Both the position numbers and the translations under genes were made by a program. Shown piece after piece: positions 53,180 through 62,288 of a DNA stretch of 64,000 bases. This DNA comes from Branchipolynoe longqiensis (Eukaryota > Annelida > Polychaeta > Phyllodocida > Polynoidae): the NCBI GenBank assembly GCA_030323885.1, contig CM059197.1:27485178-27549177 (forward strand), in the 5' to 3' direction. How positions within the stretch are numbered: the first letter of the stretch is position 1; every line of letters begins with the position of its first letter. Under the pieces are notes generated by a model that saw nothing but the letters and a program-made list of their open reading frames with translations, made no database searches and was not told where the DNA came from.

Positions 53180-54255
53180 CAGTATTGAGCACTAACTAGC
53201 TTACCATGTAAAGCGTCATGCATTTGAACCCCGGCCAAGTGAAACTAATGCCGTACACAATTTATACTTGTCACTATTGAGCCTGGTGATTGGCATTACT
53301 AGGATAGGACAAAGTCTGGTTTGCTTTGTATCAGGATGAGAATGAGTGGGGTATCGGGTCATGATGCCAGTGGCATGGTCTCCCAGTGAGGCAGCACTAT
53401 GAATTCACCATCAGTGTCCCCTGTCACAAGCAGGGGCAGTATGCATGACGCGGTGTTAGCAAGACAAAATGCGTTTTGGGCAGGATTTCCAGTTTAGCGG
53501 CGAAAAGTCGGAGCAGTGTTAGGGAGCAGTGTTAGGGAAGCACTGCGAGGTTAAAGTCGGAGATTCTAACACCAGCCCATAGCAGGTTAACAGATGGTGT
53601 TAGGTACTGATTAGGGCCAAATCTATTCAATGCTATCATATTTAACAGAATTACATACGCAATAAGTGAAATTTCATGAAATTAACCCTAAAATCGAAGC
53701 GATATTAACGCTGCCGCTAAATCGGCGTTGATATTAATATTGTCAAATCAACGAATGTAAACTAAACAAATCGCTGCCACCACCGCCCACCGCCGCATCG
53801 GTGGCGATATATTAGAGCCAAATCTATTCAATGCTATCATATTTAACAGAATTCCATATGCAATAAGTGAAATTTCATGAAATTAACCCTAAAAGCAAAG
53901 CGATATAAACGCCACAGCTAACTCAGCGGCGATATCCATACTGTCAAATATAAACAAAACAAATCGCCACCGCCATCGCCGAATCGGCGGCGATATTGTC
54001 AAATAGCGGTGATCACCGGGAACAGGCTCAGAGAGATTTCTCAAATCTATAAATAACTTCACGTTTAGCTAACACAAATTGTTTAGGTGCCCTGCATATG
54101 GCATGAAATACTTCATGACGCCGGTGATAGCTACCCGGTGTTAGATGGTTAACACCACCCGAAGCTAACACTGCTTCATGCATACGGCCCCTGGTGTCCA
54201 TCCTGACATGACCTTAGATGTTGGTAGCACAGATAATTCCTCTAAGCAAACAAAC
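53180..54255 (+). mobile_element. SINE-A copy split by MITE-J
   Basis: Left part 53180-53430 (GTGAAACTAATGCCGTACAC, GAGTGGGGTATCGGGTCATG, CCCCTGTCACAAG). Right part 54194-54255 (GTGTCCATCCTGACATGACC, TTAGATGTTGGTAG, AAGCAAACAAAC). Rejoined in order they make a diverged SINE-A. Confidence 0.7.
53431..54193. mobile_element. MITE-J with internal tandem duplication
   Basis: 763 bp, inverted ends CAGGGGCAGTATGCATGACG plus CGGTGTTAGC and GCTAACACTGCTTCATGCAT plus ACGGCCCCTG. The first bases CAGGGG recall hAT termini, but no 8-bp duplication is evident. Two tandem units of about 200 bp (53609-53810 and 53811-54010) share CCAAATCTATTCAATGCTAT and GAAATTTCATGAAATTAACC. Confidence 0.78.
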
Positions 54256-54399
54256 ATAGTAGTAGGGTGGCTTAGCTGATCAGTTGCGCACTTTCCCATA
54301 AAAGCATGAAACTTGGCACATGGTTAGAGTAACACAATAGAAGCTTTTTTTTTTGCCACATGAGTCAACTATATTGTTAATGTCATGATTTCTGATCTA

Positions 54400-55318
54400 A
54401 TATGTTTGCATTTAATTTAGATAATGGTGAAGTGCTTTGCGATATTATTGTAAATAAAACATGACTGAATCCAATATAATTATGAAAAAGGGTATGGCAC
54501 CTCTTTAAGATACTGCCATGGCCATTATTTAAGAGGATGTGGAGGCCCCGCAGCCGTGATATCCCCCCCCCCCCTCCCCCCGGGAAACCAAGACACTGCA
54601 AGGGGGGGTGGCATCGAGAGCTATAGTCGTGAGTAGTTCATATTCGCATAATGCATTATAGATCTAATTAGTTTGCATTTAATTTAGATAATGGTGAAGT
54701 GCTTTGCGATATTACTGTAAATAAAACATGACTGAATCCAATATCATTGCATTATTAAGATTGGGCAAGGAGCAGTGGAATGATGAAGACCAATCGTCCG
54801 TGATTGAAATTTCCCCTGCTTAAACAACTAATGTACCAACAACAAAAAATATAGCGACAAGTGTCAATTGTATAAGCCACTGGTTTGACTCAGCTGGGAT
54901 TCAAACTCCTGATGGGAAGCCACCACATGCGGTCCCCTGGATGGTGCATGTCTCTCTACACACTAAATACAGGGTTCGTATGGGGCATGAAAAGTCTTGA
55001 AAAGTCTTGAACTTCATTCACGGTATTTGAAAGGCCTCAAATTTAACCTATTTTGGTTAATCAGGCTTGAAAAGCCTTCAGTTCCATTACACTTCCCCCC
55101 CCCCCTGATATAATTAGTCTGAATCCAATATCATTATGAAAAAGGGTATAGGACCTCTTTAAGATACTGCCATGGCAATTATCTAAGAAGATGTGGAGGC
55201 CCCGCAGCCGTGATATCCCCACTCCCCCCTCCCCCCGGGAAACCAAGACGATGCAAGGGGGGGTGGCATCGAGAGGTATAGTCGTGAGTAGCTCATATTC
55301 GCATAATGCATTATACAG
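54400..55318. repeat. Duplicated block A (two copies)
   Basis: 54460-54660 and 55118-55318 are near-identical: TATGAAAAAGGGTAT, TTTAAGATACTGCCATGG, GGCCCCGCAGCCGTGATATC, GGGAAACCAAGAC and TTCGCATAATGCATTATA. A further partial copy (GTTTGCATTTAATTTAGATA) lies at 54670-54755. Confidence 0.85.
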
Positions 55319-55427
55319 TACATCTATATGGTTGCATACTCCAGAATGTGAAGAAAGGAAATGCCGTAGGCAGTAGACTTTGGTATATACTATTACACCT
55401 TATATTGAATCAACGGCACCCAGGATG

Positions 55428-55565
55428 GGTTCGGTGCTTTTTGTTGTTTTATGTCCTAATATCAGGATGGGGACCGACTTGTGATAGTGCGCACTCCTGG
55501 CAATTATTCTGCTATTCTGCTAACCAGTCCTTGTCATATCCTATTAATACCGAATGCCAGGCTAG
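55428..55565 (-). mobile_element. SINE-A 3' half
   Basis: TTTTTGTTGTTTTATGTCC, CGACTTGTGATAGTGCGC and CCAGTCCTTGTCATATCC. It is head-to-head with the next SINE. Confidence 0.65.
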
Positions 55566-55790
55566 ACAAGACGCGATGGCCGAATGAGTTAGAGCGTCCG
55601 GCTCCCTTGTTGGTAGATCGTGGGTTCAACCCCTGGTCGAGTTAAACCAATGACTTTGAAATTTATACTTGTCGCTTCCTAGCCAGGCGCTTTGCATTAT
55701 TAAGATTGGGCAAGGAGCAGTGGAATGATGAAGACCAATCGTCCGCGATTGAAATTTCCCCTGCTTAAACAACTAATGTACCAACAAAAA
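55566..55790 (+). mobile_element. SINE-A2 copy
   Basis: Head GACGCGATGGCCGAATGAGT, body TGACTTTGAAATTTATACTT, 3' end TTAAACAACTAATGTACC. Confidence 0.8.
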
Positions 55791-56289
55791 AAAAGATAGC
55801 GACAAGTGTCAATTGTATAAGCCACTGGTTTGACTCAGCTGGGATTCGAACTCCTGATGGGAAGCCACCACGTGCGGTCCCCTGGATGGTGCATGTCTCT
55901 CTACGCACTAAATACAGTGTTTGTATGGGGCATGAAAACTCTTGAAAAGTCTTGAACTTCATTCACACTATTTGAAAGGCCTCAAATTTAAGCTATTTTG
56001 GTTAATCAGGCTTGAAAAGCCTTCAGTTCCATTTAACTTCCCCCCCCCCCCTGATATAATTAGTCTGAAATCTTCATTCGCCATTGTTCCCCCCCCCCTG
56101 AAATCCCAATGAAAATAGTCTTGAATTCCTATCAAAAGCTTCCCTGAAAAGCCTTGAAATAACCTTTAGTTCCATATGTTCACATGTGTACGGACCCTCT
56201 AAATAGCTTCAACATGGTGACCTGAAACCACACCATTTGAATATGCATCACTCATCACTCATTACTCGAGCCTTCATAGGATTTTTCAG

Positions 56290-56625
56290 CGAACCAAACC
56301 AGTCAGAGTGAGGTAGAGCGTCCATCTCCCGTGTTGGTAGATTGTGGGGTCGTGGGTTTGAACCCTTGTCGAGTCAAACCAATGACTTAAAAATTGATAC
56401 TTGTCGCTTCCTAGCCTGGCGCTCAGCATTATTAGGATAGGACAAGGACTGGTTGGCTCAGTGTCAGGATAATCTGACTGCGTGGGATATCAGCTCATGG
56501 TACTGGCGGCCTGGTCTTCCAGTGGGCAGCACTATAAAGTCACCATGAGTGCGCACTGTCACAAGTCGGTAGCCGCCCTGATATGACCTTAGATGTTGAT
56601 AGGACGTAAAACAACAAACAAACAA
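56290..56625 (+). mobile_element. SINE-A copy, well preserved
   Basis: GTGAGGTAGAGCGTCCATCT, GTGGGTTTGAACCCTTG, AACCAATGACTTAAAAATTG, GCACTGTCACAAGTCGG, GACCTTAGATGTTGATAGGA and an AACAACAAACAAACAAA tail. Confidence 0.85.
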
Positions 56626-56871
56626 ATCAGCGAACCAAGTATCTAGGGTGTCAATTTACACGGCCCCACAACATCCATTCTCTCTTAGACAGCCGTCATT
56701 AGTACAAGATGTGATTAATATACACGCGCAGACATGTTCCCTCCCCCCTCCATACTAATTGCTCCTCTTTGTCATTTATAAACATTTTTATAAATGATAA
56801 TTTTATTCATCGAATAAATGTGTGTTTTTCAGGACTGGAACACTGGTATTTCGGTCACGTTATGTTATTTG

Positions 56872-57530
56872 TCGTGGGGGTGAGGAAAATGGGAAATATT
56901 TCACCTAGAGCAGTAGTCGAACCCACACTGCTTGTTACAGTATAACCCCGTTAAACCAAACATTTAACCGAGCTTTGGTCATTTAACCAGTGGTTTAACC
57001 GAGCTTTGGCTTCGACTTTGACTTGGCTTTGGCAAAAACGCGGTGGCATAATGAATGTAATATAAATGTATGTGGACACGTTGATTGTCTTTATGTATAT
57101 ACAGTATAACACCGTTAAACCAAGCTCGGTTAAACCACACAATTGGTTATTCCAAACCTTTTTCGTCGGCCGGGAAAATTACTACCATTTATCATATACA
57201 AAACCTTGGTGGGGTCTCGGATGACCTTATAACCACATGAAAGTTTGGTTTAGCTGTACCGGAAGTGGACTGGGGCCTGACATTTTGTTTGGATTAAGAA
57301 ACTTTGGTTTAACCAACATTTTTATATGATAAATGGTAGTATTTTGCCGGGTCGCCGAGAAAAGTTTTGATTAACCGACCGTTTGGTTTAACCGAGCTTG
57401 GTTTAACGGGGTTGTACTGTATTACGGGCGTAGCGTGCTGATCATTACGTTACCTAGGCTCCATGATGCAATCACCCTATCCACGCCCAGCTGTCTATGT
57501 GGCCCCATGCTTAAGAAGGTCAGCGCCAAT
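56872..57530 (-). mobile_element. TRIM solo LTR split by MITE-P
   Basis: Left part 56872-56937 (GTCGTGGGGGTGAGGAAAAT, AGTAGTCGAACCCACAC). Right part 57422-57530 (GTGCTGATCATTACGTTACC, TAGGCTCC, CAGCTGTCTATGTGGCCCC). Together they form one diverged LTR with the tRNA-like block cut by the MITE. Confidence 0.75.
56938..57419. mobile_element. Composite pogo-like MITE-P, copy 2
   Basis: 482 bp. Ends CAGTATAACCCCGTTAAACC and GGTTTAACGGGGTTGTACTG, flanked by TA on both sides. An internal terminus CAGTATAACACCGTTAAACC lies at 57102. The inner 318 bp matches 28671-28993. The target is the tRNA-like part of a TRIM LTR. Confidence 0.88.
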
Positions 57531-57544
57531 ACTTGGCGAAGGAG

Positions 57545-58481
57545 TGCATGGTTGGTTAGTTGTTGTTGGAGATTTACATCCTGGCAACATCTAAGTTCAT
57601 ATCAGGACCGGTACCAACTTGTAACAGTGTGCAAGCATTGCGATTTTATAGTGCTGCACGAATGGCAAATCACGCTGCTACAGTGTTAGCACCATGACTA
57701 CTCAGTCACACTATCCTGACCCTGACACAGAGATAACCAGTCCTTTCTATATCCTATGAATGCCGAGCACCAAGCTAGGACACCACGAGTATCAATGTAA
57801 TAAGTCATAGGTTTCACTCGACTGGGAATTGAATTCCCGATCTCCCGCACGGGAGGCTTGCGCTCTACTGATTTGGTCACCGCATCCAGCAAACCTGTCA
57901 GCGTTCTTACCGATCTGGCCTTCCAGGCCATTGTGCCATTAGACATCAATAAATGATGGCGTTATTTCAACTGCTATAAGAAACTGACAATCAGCGATAT
58001 CAGACGAGTCCATCGAAAGTGTGTTTGTTTGTTGTTGTTTTACGTCCTAGCAACATCGAAGGTCATATCAGGACGGGTACCGACTTGTAACAGTGTGCAC
58101 TCATGGCGATGCTATAGTGCTGCATGAATGGCAAATCATGCTACTAGCACAATGACTACTCAGTCACCCTATCCTGACCCTGCCACAGTGCTAACCAGTC
58201 CTTTCCCTATCGTATAAATGCCGAGCACCAAGCGAGGACACCACGAGTATCAATTTTGTAAGTGATAGGATTGACTCGACTGGGAATTGAACTACCGATC
58301 TCCCGCATGGGATGCTTGCGCTCTACTGATTTGGTCACCATGTCCAGCAAACCTGTCAGTGTTCTTACCGATCCGGCCTTCCTGGCCATTGTGCCATCAG
58401 ACATCAATAAATGCTGGTGTTATTTCAACTGCTATAAGAAACTGACAATCAGCGATATCAGACGAGTCCATCGAAAGTGTG
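57545..58481 (-). repeat. Tandem duplication of SINE-A plus 130-bp flank
   Basis: SINE-A copies at 57545-57885 and 58020-58342 are each followed by the same flank (TCCAGCAAACCTGTCAG to GACGAGTCCATCGAAAGTG). The flanks start at 57886 and 58343, a period of about 457 bp. Both SINEs share private changes such as GAATGGCAAATCA and GACACCACGAGTATCAAT, so the unit was duplicated after insertion. Confidence 0.82.
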
Positions 58482-58815
58482 TTTGTTTGTTGTTGTTTTA
58501 TGTCCCAGCAACATCTAAGGTCAGACCAGGACGGGTACCGACTTGTGACAGTGCACACTCATGGCTACTTTATAGTGCTGTGCCACTGGAAGACCAGGCC
58601 ACCAGCACCATGACCTGATATCCCACTCAGTCACATTATCCTGACACTGAGCCAACCAGTCCTTGCCCTATCCTAATAATGCCGAATGCCAGGCTAGGAA
58701 GCAACAAGTATATATTTTTAAGTCATTGGTCTGACTCGACCAGGGTTCGAACCCATGAGCCCACGATCTACCAACACGGGAGACAGACGTTCTCACTCAT
58801 TCGGCCATCCCGTCT
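58482..58815 (-). mobile_element. SINE-A copy with target duplication
   Basis: TTGTTTGTTGTTGTTTTATG tail to CATTCGGCCATCCCGTCTGG head. AGTCCATCGAAAG before and AGTCCATCGAAAAG after mark a target duplication of about 12 bp. Confidence 0.88.
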
Positions 58816-59004
58816 GGTCAGTCCATCGAAAAGAACTTCACTGGAATGGACTGGGTGGCAGCAATTGCTATTCAGACGATCACAGAGATGGTGATTCTGA
58901 CACGAAATAGATAATTAAATAGGTACACATACTGTGTAAGGCATATGCGAATATTATGTGTGCATGTATTCCTTGCGAACCTTGTGCTCAATCCAGCATA
59001 GATA

Positions 59005-59330
59005 ATTGGTTTATTTGTTAAGGGGTTTGTATCCTAGCAACGGCTATCGTCATATCAAGACAGTGCACAGTCATAGGGACTTCGTAGTGGTTCTACCTAT
59101 TGTGTGTGATATCCCACTCAGTCACATTATCCTGACACTGAAGACAACCAGTCCTGACCATATCCTATTGATTCGGCGAAAGAACGAGAAGATAGTGACA
59201 TTCCACGCCGAATCAAACACATTTTCACAATTGTGACCAATGCGTAGTCCTAGCTTTGTAAGGTTTGATCTCGGCCGAGGATTGAACCCACGACCTGCCG
59301 CTCAGTAATACACAGAGCGGTGATCTGTGT
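59005..59330 (-). mobile_element. Diverged SINE-A copy
   Basis: TATCCTAGCAACGGCTATCG, ATATCCCACTCAGTCACATT, TGACACTGAAGACAACC and a head-like GATTGAACCCACGACCTGCC. Confidence 0.6.
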
Positions 59331-59821
59331 TGTGGCGAGAGGGGGCCATACCTGGTGTAACTGTTGGCACGGCTCCATTAGCCCATAGCCAAAGGGCACT
59401 GACTCAACAATGGCAGACCCCATGTCAACAACTCCTACATAACCCCAGGCCATTGGGAGCAACACTGTAGCAGCGTTATTTGGGAGATGGGAGTCCTATA
59501 TATGACTTGTTTGTATACGAATTGGTCAGGTTGGGAACTATATATATTTTAAGAGATATTTGAGAAAAGTTGGATGGAGTCGGTGCTGCTTATGTAACAT
59601 GAAGGTGCTAATGCAGTTTCAATTACTTAGGTGTAATTTGTATTTACATGTGCTTTGTTGAAGAACACTACCCTCCTCCCCCTCCCCACTCCCCCCTCCC
59701 CCCTTTGCCTTAAGGGAACTACTCAGCTTCACGCTTAAAGGGGCAGTAACATGACAAACACAACAGTATCGAACGTGATAAGTTATGATATGTTCATTTT
59801 GAAACAACCTATACTGCAGGT
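59331..59821. other. Unassigned sequence flanking the gypsy LTR
   Basis: Nothing recognised except a CT-rich run at 59670-59705. Confidence 0.35.
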
Positions 59822-59948
59822 TGTAAAGTATGAGTCGACACCTTGAGTTCCAGTTAGTAACTGACTTTATTTGAGTACCGTCGCCATTGGTTACAATCCA
59901 TATATCGCTGGTTCCCCGTACCTGCCGGATTGGCCTAGATACATCACA
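59822..59948 (-). mobile_element. 3' LTR of Ty3/gypsy element
   Basis: 127 bp on the minus strand, starting TGTGATGTATCTAGGCC, with AATAAAGTCAGTTAC, ending CATACTTTACA. It is preceded on that strand by a perfect purine tract (AAAAGGGGAGA, 59949-59959). It resembles the LTR at 18444-18560. The matching 5' LTR lies beyond the right edge. Confidence 0.8.
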
Positions 59949-59959
59949 TCTCCCCTTTT
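59949..59959 (-). promoter_or_regulatory. Ty3/gypsy polypurine tract
   Basis: AAAAGGGGAGA on the minus strand, directly abutting the 3' LTR. Confidence 0.8.
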
Positions 59960-60083
59960 ATATATATATATATTTTTAATGAATCAATAAGGAACCGGTC
60001 ACCATCAGTAAAGGAAAGCGACATGTACTTAATCTAACTTACGACTATTACATGCTTGTGACAAAGTACTTGAGATATGTGTG

Positions 60084-60586
60084 TGTCATGGGGGTGATGA
60101 AAATGGGAAATACTGCGCCTAGAGTGGGACTCGAACCCACATCTCATTGCATTCCGGGCCAGTGTGCTAACCATTACACCACCTAGGCTCCCTGATATCA
60201 ATACACTCCCCACGCCTACCTGTCTATGTGGTTACTTGCCTGAGAGGTCAGTGCAGACCACTACACTCGTCCCCCTGGAATTGTAAGTCTTGTAATGCTT
60301 ACAATTACATACATACAGGCAATGCACTAACACATACATACACAGGGTAGGTTCAACAACCATACAGCGCAAAGCTTGTACAGGATCCTGATCACGGCAA
60401 CCAGTGTCGTGGGGGTGATGAAAATGGGAAATACTGCGCCTAGAGCGGGACTCGAACCCACATCTCTTTGCATTCCGGGCCAGTGTGCTAACCATTACAC
60501 CACCTAGGCTCCCTGATATCAATACACTCCCCACGCATACCTGTCTATGTGGTTACTTGCCTGAGAGGTCAGTGCAGACCACTACA
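60084..60586 (-). mobile_element. Complete TRIM with tRNA-like LTRs, copy 4
   Basis: 503 bp. LTRs at 60084-60265 and 60405-60586 are 182 bp each with about four differences. The internal region is 139 bp with primer site and purine tract. TGTG occurs on both sides (60080-60083 and 60587-60590), a 4-bp duplication. It is inserted in the untranslated region between pol and the 3' LTR of the Ty3/gypsy element, so it is younger than that element. Confidence 0.92.
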
Positions 60587-60721
60587 TGTGTATAATCTGT
60601 GTGACAAAACACACAACAGCTCGCCTGCGACACTACCCGTTGTAATAAATACAACAATAATTTCATCACCCTCCCAATTGTGCAATGTCCCTCTTTTAAC
60701 TTACAGTAACTTAATAGCATC

Positions 60722-61036
60722 GTTAATCACAGATCCTTTATTTCATTCAATTCATAATATTAATATAACAATGTATATTATCATAATACCTTAGCTTTTT
60801 TACCTAAACGGTTCAAATTTATTTTGTAATACCTGAACGTGCAACAGACCTGTACTATATAACCTACACGTTAATCACAGATTCTTTATTTAATGCAATT
60901 GTTGATATCAATATAACCAATGTCTAATAAAAACAATGTATATTATACATAATGCCTTAGCTATTTTACCGAAACGGTTAAAATTTATTTCGTTTTTCCT
61001 GAACGTGTAACAGACTTGTCTATAACAATTACACGG
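60722..61036 (-). repeat. Two-unit tandem repeat in the gypsy 3' untranslated region
   Basis: Units of about 147 and 165 bp (60722-60869 and 60870-61036). They share TTAATCACAGAT, CTTTATTT, CAATGTATATTAT, CTAAACGGTT/CGAAACGGTT and CCTGAACGTG. Each carries AATAAAG on the minus strand. Confidence 0.85.
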
Positions 61037-61366
61037 TAATGCTACACATACATGTAAAAAACGCATGCTTAAATGTACCTATTCAACAACTGTACATATT
61101 GGTTTAATGGCATACTTGTATAATGTTACATTTAAATTAGGTACCGTACAATTTCTATGTCTATCAAGAATAACTAACAACTATTGTTCTTGGTAATTAT
61201 GTACTCTGACTATACGTGCAATGTGAAAGTATTTTCCGGAAAGTACCTTATTTACATGCATTGGTGAACAGGAAGTTGACTTAACATGTAATCAATATCA
61301 GTGAATAAGCTTAAAGTGTTTAAGTTCACATGGATGTAGCGATTATTGTCTTTATTCACATGTTTT

Positions 61367-62288
61367 TCAGACACCCATCCTGTTTACTGGGCGAACCGCT
61401 CGGCCATACCGAGTCGTATATGGAGTTTTTACGACCGACTTAGTTTGTTGTGTGTCTAGTGTTGCATCAACCATCTCTGAATTAAAAACGTGCCGTCAGT
61501 TTCTTTTTATTAAATGATTCTGTGCATTTAGGATAAGGTAGTCACGTGGACCTGGTGTACCAGCCCGTATAATTTTCCCAACCTGCCACTCTCCTCTGTG
61601 GTCGAGATATCTCACCCTATTTCCAATGTTTAACTTTTTGTGTTCCGGCCCTGCACTTTTATCATAGTAATTATTTTGTACCTGTTGTCTGTGACGGATC
61701 TTGCCCTGTTTTGAGGGTTCTTTCTTCGTTCTTAAATTGTTATCTAAGACCGGAATTTTTTATCTCAGAGTGCGAGACATTAGTAACTGAGCTGGCGAAA
61801 CACCTATGCCCTGCAAAGTTGTATTTCTATAATTTAGTAATGCTATGTTGATGTCGCTATTGTCGACTAGTGACTTTTTTATCATTCGTTTGATAGTCTG
61901 TACCTATCTCTCTACCTGACCGTTACTTTGTGCATACATCGGATTTGAGAATATGGGGATAAATTCATATTCAGTTGCAAAACGCAAATACTCCGCACTG
62001 TTGAATTGTGGCCCATTGTCGGAAACCACGTATTTGGGTATCCCGTATCTACTAAAAACTTGCTTCATAGCATTTATTATAGACAGACTTGTTGTCGTTG
62101 TTAATTCCACAACTTCCGGGAATTTTGTATAATAATCGATCAACAGTAAATATGTAATGTTTTCTACATAGAACAGATCCACTCCGACTTTAGAATAGGG
62201 TATATCGATTATTTCATGGTTAATCAAAGGTTCAGCGGCCTGTTTGTTTCTAAAACCCTGACATATCTGGCAGCGTGATACCTTGTCC
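61367..62288 (-). pseudogene. Ty3/gypsy integrase, degraded
   Basis: The integrase inserts element cDNA into host DNA. The two cysteines of the HHCC zinc finger (SRCQICQGF) are visible. The core runs from 62227, with catalytic residues in GVDLFYV (D), SDNGPQF (D) and SNGQVER (E), all retained. The C-terminal part has a GPY/F-like region (NIGNRVRYLDHRGEWQVGKI) and a basic end (TRYGRAVRPVNRMGV) with a terminal stop at 61367-61369. Three in-frame stops break it: TAG at 61904-61906, TAA at 61760-61762 and TGA at 61496-61498. It is in a different frame from the RT part, the switch falling near 62300-62330, so this copy is not functional. Confidence 0.88.

Larger units (their letters stand above)
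54755..56070. repeat. Duplicated block B (two copies)
   Basis: 54755-55118 and 55693-56070 are near-identical over about 365 bp: SINE-A2 3' end, GATGGGAAGCCACCAC, CCCCTGGATGGTGCATGTCT, GGCATGAAAAGTCTTGAAAA and a poly-C run. With block A this gives the order A-B-A-B with unique DNA before the last B. Confidence 0.88.
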
